From assembly GCA_963664585.2 (NCBI GenBank), contig CAXXEO010000025.1:19175-83174 (forward strand): a stretch of 64,000 nucleotides of DNA. Direction: 5' to 3'. A program made the translations under genes and the position numbers. Source of the stretch: G963664585 sp963664585 (lineage in GTDB: Bacteria > Bacillota > Clostridia > Oscillospirales > Ruminococcaceae). The notes below the pieces were generated by a model. The model saw nothing but the letters and a program-made list of their open reading frames with translations. It was not told where the DNA came from and did not search any database. Below are positions 17,423 through 25,298 of the stretch, in pieces (the first letter of the stretch is position 1; each line of letters opens with the position of its first letter).

Positions 17423-18868
17423 TTAAGTATTTTTGATGAATTTATCGATGGAAGCGGCAGCCTCTTTTCCGGCTCCCATTGCCAAAATAACCGTCGCAGC
17501 CCCTGTGACCGCATCGCCACCCGCATAAACGCCTGTCATTGTACTGGCCATGCGGCCGGTGACGATAATGCGGCCTTTGCTGTCGACCTGAATGGCAGGT
17601 GTCGTACTGCCAATCAGGGGATTGGGTGAGGTTCCAATTGCCATGATAACAGTATCAACAGGTAGCACAAAATCAGATCCTACCTTGACAACCGGGCTTC
17701 GTCTGCCTGATTTGTCCGGCTCGCCCAGCTCCATTTCGACACAACTAATACCCGATACTTCTCCTTTATCGGCAAGAATCGCATTGGGATTCGTAAGAAG
17801 CCGCATTACAATTCCTTCCTCCTCAGCGTGGAGAATTTCCTCTTGACGGGCTGGCATTTCCTCTCTACCCCTTCGGTAGATGATAGAGACCTCCTCGGCG
17901 CCCAGACGCTTGGCACAGCGGGCAGCGTCCATGGCCACGTTACCCCCGCCGACAACAGCAACACGTTCACTTTTGCGAATCGGGGTATCATAAGCTGCAT
18001 CATAAGCCTTCATCAGATTAACACGGGTCAGATACTCGTTGGCAGAATAAACCCCTATAAGCTCTTCGCCCGGTATGTTCATAAAGGTTGGAAGGCCGGC
18101 ACCAGAACCGATAAATACCGCTTCAAAGCCTCTTTCAAAAAGCTCATCCACATCCACTGTCCGTCCGATCACAGTGTTCAGTCGCAGCTCGACGCCCAGC
18201 ATCTTCAGGTTTTCAACTTCTTTGGCGACAATCGCTTTTGGCAAACGAAATTCTGGTATGCCATAGCTCAAGACGCCGCCTGGGATGTGAAGAGCCTCAA
18301 AGACGGTAACCGCATAACCCTTGGCGGCCAGTTCGCCTGCGCAGGTAAGCCCTGCCGGCCCTGAGCCCACAACCGCCACTTTGTGGCCATTTGGGTTTAT
18401 ATTTTGGCTCGTCTGATTCTCCATTTTGAGCATTTGATCCGCCACAAAGCGCTCAAGGCGACCAATAGCAACCGGCTCACCCTTGATACCGCGAACACAA
18501 TATTTTTCGCACTGGGCTTCCTGAGGGCACACTCTTCCGCAGACAGCGGGCAGGCGGTTTGTGGATGACAGTATCTCCCCTGATTCTTTGATATTTCCCA
18601 CCTTGAGCTGCGTGATAAACTCAGGGATGGGAACACCCACTGGGCAACCGGCAACACATGGCCTATGCTTGCACCCAAGGCATCTTGCAGCTTCATTTAA
18701 GGCCATTTCCTCGGTATAGCCAAGAGAAACCTCAGAGAAGTTTTTATTGCGTACGTCAGCCGGCTGATGCGGCATAGGCGTTTTAGTCGGTGACATATTA
18801 GGCATTGCAATTTCCTCCCAGTCCAATACGGCATGCGTGACCTGCTGCCTCTTTTTCCTGACTAGCAT
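17423..18868 (-). CDS. nfnB: NADPH-dependent glutamate synthase-like / NfnB subunit
   Basis: The start is best placed at 18805 (MPNMSPTKTPMPHQ), which follows GGGAGG; this gives ~460 residues and a short overlap with nfnA. An N-terminal Cys cluster for two 4Fe-4S centres (CLGCKHRPCVAGCPVGVPIP and GRVCPQEAQCEKYC) is followed by an FAD-binding fold (VAVVGSGPAGLTCAGELAAK) and an NADPH fold (VAVVGGGNVAMDAARCAKRL). Such proteins are often annotated gltA, but the adjacent ferredoxin-NADP reductase-like gene points to NfnAB, the flavin-bifurcating enzyme that couples NADH and reduced ferredoxin to NADP+ reduction. That is inference from gene pairing. Confidence 0.9.
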   Translation of the reverse strand: MLVRKKRQQVTHAVLDWEEIAMPNMSPTKTPMPHQPADVRNKNFSEVSLGYTEEMALNEAARCLGCKHRPCVAGCPVGVPIPEFITQLKVGNIKESGEILSSTNRLPAVCGRVCPQEAQCEKYCVRGIKGEPVAIGRLERFVADQMLKMENQTSQNINPNGHKVAVVGSGPAGLTCAGELAAKGYAVTVFEALHIPGGVLSYGIPEFRLPKAIVAKEVENLKMLGVELRLNTVIGRTVDVDELFERGFEAVFIGSGAGLPTFMNIPGEELIGVYSANEYLTRVNLMKAYDAAYDTPIRKSERVAVVGGGNVAMDAARCAKRLGAEEVSIIYRRGREEMPARQEEILHAEEEGIVMRLLTNPNAILADKGEVSGISCVEMELGEPDKSGRRSPVVKVGSDFVLPVDTVIMAIGTSPNPLIGSTTPAIQVDSKGRIIVTGRMASTMTGVYAGGDAVTGAATVILAMGAGKEAAASIDKFIKNT

Positions 18869-19646
18869 AGAATTTATTTCGTGTCATAAGTTGGTCGAAA
18901 TCCACCTGGTGTCCATCAAAATCGGGGCCATCCACACAGGCAAACTTAATTTTCCCCCCTACACTGACACGGCAGCCCCCGCACATTCCGGTGCCATCAA
19001 TCATAATGGGGTTTAAGCTTACAATGGTCTTAATTTGAAAGGGCGCGGTAGTTTTGCAGACATATTTCATCATGGGAACAGGCCCGATTGCAATGACCAA
19101 ATCATAATTGGCCCCCGCCTCTATGAGCTTTAAGAGCTTTTCGGTAACAAGTCCCTTTTCTCCGTATGAGCCGTCATCTGTAGTTACATAGAGATTTGTG
19201 GAAACGGCTTTTAGCTCATCCTCCAGAATCACCATATCCCGGTTTCGAAAGCCGATTATGACATCGGTATGTACCCCCATGGAATGAAGTGCCTTCGCCT
19301 GCGGATACGCAATGGCGACACCTGCTCCACCCCCGATCACGCAAGCCCGTTTCGTACCCTCTAGCTCAGTGGGGCATCCGAGTGGCCCGACAAGATCCAA
19401 AATGCTGTCCCCCGCGTTATAACCGGATAGAAGCTTGGTGGTGGCACCGACGATCTGAAAGATGATCGTCACTATTCCCTGTTTTGCCGAGCTGTCCGCA
19501 ATTGTCAGAGGAATACGCTCGCCGTATGTATCCGCCCGTAGAATCACAAACTGGCCTGGCTTTGCCTTCAAAGCAATATCCATTGCCTCAATGGACATGA
19601 GAATCATGCCGTCGCCGATAACCTTTTTTTCTACAATTTTATACAA
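18798..19646 (-). CDS. nfnA: Ferredoxin-NADP+ reductase subunit alpha, NfnA-like
   Basis: 282 residues from a TTG start with a GGGAGG site 8 bases upstream. An FAD-binding FNR-like beta barrel lies at the N-terminus (KPGQFVILRADTYGERIPLT), then a nucleotide-binding domain (VIGGGAGVAIAYPQAKAL). The C-terminal [2Fe-2S] region is DGTGMCGGCRVSVGGKIKFA with a further Cys in ACVDGPDF. This matches NfnA/SudB-type subunits. The stop overlaps the start of nfnB, so the two subunits are probably made in equal amounts. In anaerobes the pair supplies NADPH for biosynthesis. Confidence 0.92.
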   Translation of the reverse strand: MYKIVEKKVIGDGMILMSIEAMDIALKAKPGQFVILRADTYGERIPLTIADSSAKQGIVTIIFQIVGATTKLLSGYNAGDSILDLVGPLGCPTELEGTKRACVIGGGAGVAIAYPQAKALHSMGVHTDVIIGFRNRDMVILEDELKAVSTNLYVTTDDGSYGEKGLVTEKLLKLIEAGANYDLVIAIGPVPMMKYVCKTTAPFQIKTIVSLNPIMIDGTGMCGGCRVSVGGKIKFACVDGPDFDGHQVDFDQLMTRNKFYASQEKEAAGHACRIGLGGNCNA

Positions 19647-19809
19647 GGCATACGCCTCCCTTTTCTTCGATCGGACTTAGATATTTTATTAATTATAGTA
19701 TAGACGTTTCCGTTTTTCAATAGCAAAACGCCGCCCCTTGGCAAAGGAGCAGCGTTAATTAGTAATATGATCGAATGATGCCTTGATCGGCTAAAAATAT
19801 GATGGCTAT

Positions 19810-19913
19810 TATAGCCAATTAACTTAAAAACTGGCTATAGATAAAACGTCATTGTCTTCCCCCGCCTTCGGCGGGGGAAGACATCACAAGCTTTTTTCAA
19901 GTTAATCAACTAT
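19810..19913 (+). repeat. 106-bp TATAGCC repeat, copy 3 (slightly degenerate)
   Basis: Forward copy, with the final base of the right end changed (TATC rather than TATA) and a longer T-run in place of CTTGTTTTC. Apex CCGCCTTCGGCGG. It lies upstream of nfnA and downstream of the amidase gene. Confidence 0.88.
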
Positions 19914-19980
19914 CTGTATTTATTTCTCACGCCTTCAGTGAGGTAATTCGTTTCATAAAATAAAAGTTCATCTGTATAAG

Positions 19981-20017
19981 TAACTGTCTTCCCTGCCTAT
20001 GACAAGGAAGACAGTTA
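19981..20017 (-). terminator. Hairpin downstream of amidase gene
   Basis: TAACTGTCTTCC and its exact complement (12 bp) enclose a 13-base loop, 18 bases beyond the stop codon at 20035. Loop bases TGCCTATGAC resemble the apex of hairpins at 38061 and in the 106-bp repeats. Confidence 0.55.
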
Positions 20018-20034
20018 GCATGATGTCCCTCTAT

Positions 20035-23000
20035 TTAAGTGACCGTAACAGAACAAGTTGCCGTTTTTCCGCTGTCAACCGTGGTGACGGTGATTTTCGC
20101 CGTACCTGCAGACTTGGCAACAAGATTTCCATAATCATCCACCGTAACAACAGAGCTGTTTGAACTGGACCATTCCACCGTTTTGTCGGTTGTCGCTGTA
20201 GGGGTCAAGGTGACGGTAAGGCTGTATTCATCGCCCTTTTTAAGCGCCAACGTTGTTTTGCTCAAGGCAATCTTGGTCGATGTGGTAATTTTTCCTCCGC
20301 TGGCAACGCTGCCGCAGCTTTCGGTACCAGTGACGGTTTTGCTGCTGACAGAGGAAAAATAGCTGCATATGGCGTCCGCCAGTCCGCTTGCAATCTTTTT
20401 CTGATAACCTTCATCAAGAAGCTTAGCGTATTCCCCTTGATTGGTGAGAAAGCCGGTTTCTACAAGGGCTGAGGGAAACTGTGAATCACGTGTGACATAA
20501 TAGCGGCCAAACTTTCCGCCTCTATTTGCCGTACCGATCGCATTGGCCGCATTGGCAGCCGAGAAGCTTGCCAATTTGGAAGAAAACGCGTTAAAATAAT
20601 AGGCTTCGCTTCCCGCTGCCGATGAATTGGCAGCCCAGTTTGCATGGACACTGACATAGAGGTGTGGATTCTGTTTTTTGGCGCTGGCAACACGTTGCTG
20701 AAGAGAATATTCACCGTTCAAGGTATCATACATCACCACTGTTGCCCCGCGTGAGCTGAGAATATCCGTTAGATGTGTGGCGATCTGATAATTGACGACC
20801 CTTTCCGGATAGGCGTTGAGGAAACCGCTTGCCCCTGGGTCTGTGCTGTCATGTCCTGGATCGACCACAATTTTAGCGCCTGATAAATTGCTGCCGGACA
20901 CCTGTGGCGGATTGTTAAATCTGAGTACAAGATTCCCTGAAGAGTCATAATAGGCATAATAGCCGAGGAAGCACCCTGATTTTTTAAGATTCAGGGTCAT
21001 GGTGGTCCCCGACCAGTTGGCGGCGGAGAAAAGCGGGTTTTTACTCAGCGACATAGATGCTGGCGTAGAAACTGTGTAATGGAAGTTGATCGAAAAGGCC
21101 GTCGCGCTGTACCGCGCGGTATAAGACACAGGCTGCTTTGTACTGATTATCACACTTGTATACCTGCTATCGCTGGTTACGGTGTAACCGATAATATTAT
21201 TGCTATCCAACGCACTAGAATCGCTCAAAGCGATGATATCATCACTGTAAACCCTAAGGCCCGATTGGAGTATATAAAAGGATTTGACCGTATCACCGTT
21301 TCGGTATATGATCTCGTCACTTGCTGTAAAGTCCATCGTCCCCTTGGGCAATGGAAAATATTCAGGATCGGAGTTATTATCAAGAACATTGATTGGAAAG
21401 GTTTCAGCCCATTCAGAAGTGACCATGACAGGCTTTCCATCTGAGAGAAGCGCTTTTTTGTTGACCTTAATGAGAGCGCCGGTAATACTGTCACTAAAGC
21501 TTGTCCACTTTCCGCAAACGACGATATTGCCAAGATTTTGTTCCGCGGTGGTGGCAGGTGGTACTGTGTAAACACCCTGAAAACGCTTGTAATAGGTGTC
21601 CTTGGCGCTCTTATCATCTTCGGTTTCCACAATTTGCATTGGAACCTTCTGGCCGTTGATCATGGCATATACGGTAGACTCCTGATAAGCATTAGCCGTG
21701 ATGGTAATCTTCATTCCGCCGTCAATCGTCACATTTCCCGTAGGAGACATCTCCTTGACGACCTGGACCTGGCGAGTAATGTTGTATGTAACCGATTTGC
21801 CCTTATGTGTGATCACATATTTGTTGAGGCCCGGCTCCAACGCCATTGTGAGGCTGAAATATCCGTTCTTATCGGTAACGATCGGCTTGTCGTTGATGGT
21901 AGCCTCGGTATTGGGATCAGAGGCGCCGACAAAGGTCACCGACGGTTCAAAGGTAGTATAGGTCGTCTTGGTCGGCTTGGTAACCGCCAGATTGGTGAGG
22001 ATGTGCTCTGCCTTTACCTCATTGTTATAATACTTAATGAGCATGCTTGCACTATTCTTGGGATCTTCCAGCATGCGGGACAGCGAGTTAAATATACTGC
22101 CGCTGTAAGCTGAAAGCGTTCTTGATTCAATCACCTGGCGAGAGAGTTGGTCGTATTCCCCCCATCCAACAGCACTAGTACAGGCTTTGTCGGCCCCATG
22201 CACCACATACATACGCAGACTAAACTGCTTGGCTACATTCGACCACCATGAAACCACCTGTTTAAAAGGCTCGCTGCTGTCTATGATCGATCCTAAAGCT
22301 TTCACAGTGACAAAATCCGCCAGTTTATTTTCGAGGAATCGCTTGTTATCGGCATTTCCATCACTCAAAGCGCAAAAGGCAGCATTCGTGGAGGAACCTT
22401 CGTCAATGGCTGCCTTGTTCTCCCACACTGATTCCGTCATCATACCCACCTGCACGCTAGGGGCTGTTTTGCGGATCGACTTCGCAACAGATGCGAATGC
22501 ATATTCCACACTGGTGGTGGAATATGTTTCGAAGCCAATGGCAGATCCGCCGGACAGATAGCGAGCGTAACTATCCTCTGTGGTAGGACAATAGTAGTTA
22601 TCTACAATAATCCCATCCGGTTGACGGGATGAAGTGAACTCGGTGATATTTTTAGTGACCTGATTGATGACGGCGGCATCGATAAAATTTGCCTGTGCAA
22701 TTTTGCCGCTGGAAGTTACACCAAGTGCATCATAGATGGCGTAAACATAAAGGCTTTTCTCTCGGGCTTTTTCAATGATGTAAGAAGCGGCATCAAAGCT
22801 CAAAGCCGCGCGTGGCAAAAGATCAGAGGGGTATATGACCCCATCTCCCAGCTTGGTATCAAATATAATCGTATTCATGGTGAGCTTGACGGCAGAGCTG
22901 ATGGCAGCATCTATCTCAGCTTTCACAGCTTCTACAGTGGTCTCAGGGGTTTTCAGAAAATCGACACCCGCTGTCAGATAGACCGCACGCATCTCCTTAG

Positions 23001-23421
23001 GATAATTGAAATTAATGGCCTCTGCCTGCCCGGATGACGAGGACACAGCGGCTTGTGACTGTCCAGAAGACGAGGATACAGCGGCTTGTGACTGCACGGT
23101 AGACGAGGATACAGCGGCTTGTGACTGCACAGTAGACGAGGACACAGAAACTTGTGACTGCACGGTAGACGAGGACACAGCAGACTGACTCGATGAAGAG
23201 GGCTCAGCCGCTGTTTGAGAAGCCCTTGAGGAGGACGACGTAGACGAGGATGAGGACGTCGAAAAAAAGCTCCCCCAAGCGGGTGAGTGAACAGTGATAG
23301 CCGCCACCAAACCGGCAGCGGCTGTAAGTACAAACATGAGTGAGCAGAATGCTATTACAAATTTTTTCCTGTTTTTTAACAATCCTGACAAATTATTTCT
23401 CCCTGTAGTATTATTACTCAA
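20035..23421 (-). CDS. Large secreted GHL-like + N-acetylmuramoyl-L-alanine amidase + Big2 protein
   Basis: 1128 residues. N-terminal membrane anchor or signal (FVIAFCSLMFVLTAAAGLVA), then a Ser-rich linker with ~5 near-identical 11-residue units (VSSSTVQSQAA-like, residues ~85-140). Next is a glycoside-hydrolase-like (alpha/beta barrel) domain at ~145-480, starting KEMRAVYLTAGVDFLKTPET. A middle region of beta-rich repeats follows. The Amidase_3 domain at ~840-1030 has zinc ligands in IVVDPGHDSTDPGA, the Glu in NAYPERVVNYQ, SVHANW and ALVETGFLTN. A C-terminal Big2 immunoglobulin-like domain closes the protein (~1045-1128). Probably a cell-wall remodelling enzyme. It overlaps the upstream lipoprotein gene by 4 bases. 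Confidence 0.88.
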   Translation of the reverse strand: MSNNTTGRNNLSGLLKNRKKFVIAFCSLMFVLTAAAGLVAAITVHSPAWGSFFSTSSSSSTSSSSRASQTAAEPSSSSQSAVSSSTVQSQVSVSSSTVQSQAAVSSSTVQSQAAVSSSSGQSQAAVSSSSGQAEAINFNYPKEMRAVYLTAGVDFLKTPETTVEAVKAEIDAAISSAVKLTMNTIIFDTKLGDGVIYPSDLLPRAALSFDAASYIIEKAREKSLYVYAIYDALGVTSSGKIAQANFIDAAVINQVTKNITEFTSSRQPDGIIVDNYYCPTTEDSYARYLSGGSAIGFETYSTTSVEYAFASVAKSIRKTAPSVQVGMMTESVWENKAAIDEGSSTNAAFCALSDGNADNKRFLENKLADFVTVKALGSIIDSSEPFKQVVSWWSNVAKQFSLRMYVVHGADKACTSAVGWGEYDQLSRQVIESRTLSAYSGSIFNSLSRMLEDPKNSASMLIKYYNNEVKAEHILTNLAVTKPTKTTYTTFEPSVTFVGASDPNTEATINDKPIVTDKNGYFSLTMALEPGLNKYVITHKGKSVTYNITRQVQVVKEMSPTGNVTIDGGMKITITANAYQESTVYAMINGQKVPMQIVETEDDKSAKDTYYKRFQGVYTVPPATTAEQNLGNIVVCGKWTSFSDSITGALIKVNKKALLSDGKPVMVTSEWAETFPINVLDNNSDPEYFPLPKGTMDFTASDEIIYRNGDTVKSFYILQSGLRVYSDDIIALSDSSALDSNNIIGYTVTSDSRYTSVIISTKQPVSYTARYSATAFSINFHYTVSTPASMSLSKNPLFSAANWSGTTMTLNLKKSGCFLGYYAYYDSSGNLVLRFNNPPQVSGSNLSGAKIVVDPGHDSTDPGASGFLNAYPERVVNYQIATHLTDILSSRGATVVMYDTLNGEYSLQQRVASAKKQNPHLYVSVHANWAANSSAAGSEAYYFNAFSSKLASFSAANAANAIGTANRGGKFGRYYVTRDSQFPSALVETGFLTNQGEYAKLLDEGYQKKIASGLADAICSYFSSVSSKTVTGTESCGSVASGGKITTSTKIALSKTTLALKKGDEYSLTVTLTPTATTDKTVEWSSSNSSVVTVDDYGNLVAKSAGTAKITVTTVDSGKTATCSVTVT
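23036..23190 (-). repeat. 33-bp tandem repeat inside the amidase gene
   Basis: Units begin at 23036, 23069, 23102, 23135 and 23168 and are near-identical, each starting GACGAGGA on the plus strand. They encode the 11-residue Ser/Gln-rich linker unit. The repeat keeps frame, so copy-number change would lengthen or shorten the linker without breaking the protein. Confidence 0.9.
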
Positions 23422-24872
23422 CCCAACAGAGCCTGAAGGCCGGTACGTTCAGAGGCCACCAGATCCTTTACCGAGCTTGCCGGGTTAAATAGTGAGTCAT
23501 ACCGGTAAATGACAAATCCGGCATATTTCGACTGCTTTCTGGATAGGTTTACCATTCTTGAAAGCATGTCACGGTTTTGTGTCCATTCGGTTTTGCCATT
23601 GCCGGCATTGTTATCAATAACTCCGCACTTATAGGCCGCAAGGCCGATCAAAAGGTCTACATTACTTCCCGCCACAAGGTTATTCCATGATTCAACCACG
23701 CTGGCGAAGGGCATCGTACTGTTTTCAAATCCGAAGTAAATCTGAGGACAAATATAATCAATATACCCGCCTTCCGTAACCCATTTTTCTATATCAATAA
23801 ATTGAGAGTTATAGTCGTTTTTCATATTAGCCTGGGGGCTTATTCCAAAAACAACCGATTTATCGGCGGCTTTAATGGCGTTGTACATGCCACGCACTAA
23901 AATATCCACATTGTTCCGGCGCCAATCCCCAAGAGAAAGCGATCCACCGCTGTTTTTATAGGAATTATAATCACTCTGATCAAAGGCAGGATCGGTGGTG
24001 GGATAGAAATAGTCGTCAAAATTGATCCCATCTACATCATAATTTTTGATGATCTCCAAAGCGCCGTCGATAATCAGTTTGCGCGCGTCGGCATTGGACG
24101 GATTGTAGAAATACCCTCCACCGAAAGATATGACCGCGTTGGTACCGATATAGCTTCTGGCAATGGTGCCGCTGGAAAGCGTTTTGTTGGTACTTGCAGC
24201 CCTGATGCGGTATGGATTGAGCCAAGCCTCTAATTTAAGACCACATTTGTGAGCTTCAGTCACCATAATGGCCAAAGGATCATACCCCGGGTACTCACCC
24301 TCTGTTCCGGTCAGCACATAGGACCAGGGGAAGAGTGCAGAATCATACAAGGCGTCTCCGAAGGGCCGCACCTGAACGAGAACCGTATTGAGACCATAAG
24401 AGCTTGAAGTGGAGAAAATGTCCCGAATACTGCTTGTGAACTGTGCTTTTGTTTTATTCTGTGCAATATTGAGAAATTCAAGATAAGAAATCCAAACCGC
24501 CCTTACCTCTCTTGATGACTTGGCAGCCACCGTCTGTGATGACTGAGCACTGGAAGAGGAACTGGGTATAGAGCTTGATGAGTTTGGTAGGTTGGATACT
24601 GTGGCCAAAGAGCTTGAAGCAGGCTTGCTTGAAGCAGATGAAGAACTGACAGATGAACTGGCCTTACTGCTTGAGGAGCTGGAAGGGGTACTTGAGGAAA
24701 TGAGCAGCGACTGGCCCGCAGAAGGCTGCTCAGCCGGATAGGAGGAGGAAGAAGCACTTTGGCTGATCACCAGAGTGCCCGAAGAGCTGATCATATTTTC
24801 ATTACTACCGGAGCATGCCACAAGTGAAAAGGACATCGCAAATATTAGCGCCCATGCGACAAATTTCTTCAT
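23418..24872 (-). CDS. GHL10/DUF187-type glycoside hydrolase-like lipoprotein
   Basis: 484 residues. A lipoprotein signal (MKKFVAWALIFAMSFSLVAC) puts the mature Cys at residue 20. A long Ser-rich linker (~25-125) leads to a family-10-like glycosyl hydrolase domain (DUF187/GHL10), from REVRAVWISYLEFLNIA through VLVQVRPFGDALYDSALFPW, LEAWLNPYRIR, VDGINFDDYFYP and ISPQANM. Proteins of this family are surface-bound and thought to act on wall or extracellular glycans; the substrate is unproven. GGAGGCAGGAT precedes the ATG. Its stop overlaps the amidase gene start (ATGA), so the pair forms one operon, and the two share the same kind of barrel domain. Confidence 0.9.
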   Translation of the reverse strand: MKKFVAWALIFAMSFSLVACSGSNENMISSSGTLVISQSASSSSYPAEQPSAGQSLLISSSTPSSSSSSKASSSVSSSSASSKPASSSLATVSNLPNSSSSIPSSSSSAQSSQTVAAKSSREVRAVWISYLEFLNIAQNKTKAQFTSSIRDIFSTSSSYGLNTVLVQVRPFGDALYDSALFPWSYVLTGTEGEYPGYDPLAIMVTEAHKCGLKLEAWLNPYRIRAASTNKTLSSGTIARSYIGTNAVISFGGGYFYNPSNADARKLIIDGALEIIKNYDVDGINFDDYFYPTTDPAFDQSDYNSYKNSGGSLSLGDWRRNNVDILVRGMYNAIKAADKSVVFGISPQANMKNDYNSQFIDIEKWVTEGGYIDYICPQIYFGFENSTMPFASVVESWNNLVAGSNVDLLIGLAAYKCGVIDNNAGNGKTEWTQNRDMLSRMVNLSRKQSKYAGFVIYRYDSLFNPASSVKDLVASERTGLQALLG

Positions 24873-24986
24873 ATCCTGCCTCCATTTCCTAAAGCACTAC
24901 ATATTTTACACACAATTAAAATGAGGGTCAATAGTTGAGTGCCACAATGTTTTTATTTTACTGCATGCCCTCTGAAATTCAACATA

Positions 24987-25092
24987 TATAGTTGATTAAC
25001 TTGAAAACAAGCTTGTGATTTCTTCCCCCGCCTTTGGCGGGGGAAGAAAATGACGTTTTAACTATAGCCAGTTTTTAAGTTAATTGGCTATA
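24987..25092 (-). repeat. 106-bp TATAGCC repeat, copy 4
   Basis: Full-length reverse copy. The apex reads CCGCCTTTGGCGG on the plus strand. It lies in the 426-base gap between the lipoprotein gene start and the ATPase stop. Confidence 0.93.
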
Positions 25093-25124
25093 GCAGTTGA
25101 GCAAATCAAGAGGAAAATTCGAAC

Positions 25125-25156
25125 TTTGTCTGCCCCGTCATAGCGAAGCAGACAAA
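25125..25156 (-). terminator. Hairpin downstream of the ATPase gene
   Basis: TTTGTCTGC and GCAGACAAA flank a 14-base loop. It lies ~140 bases beyond the ATPase stop. A terminator role is only possible, since the distance is long. Confidence 0.4.
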
Positions 25157-25298
25157 TAGAAAAAAGTCGTTCTTATTCAGAAAATTGCTAAAAGACATAA
25201 TCCGCGTTGTTTCTATTATATTCTATCCATTTCACCAATACTAGACCTATTTTGCTGCCAAATACATACAAATATTTCCGGTATTTCGTAATGCTATT

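Noticed and set aside
21538..22113. 191-codon plus-strand frame opposite the amidase gene
   Set aside because: Antisense shadow of a well-supported 1128-residue gene with a consistent domain order.
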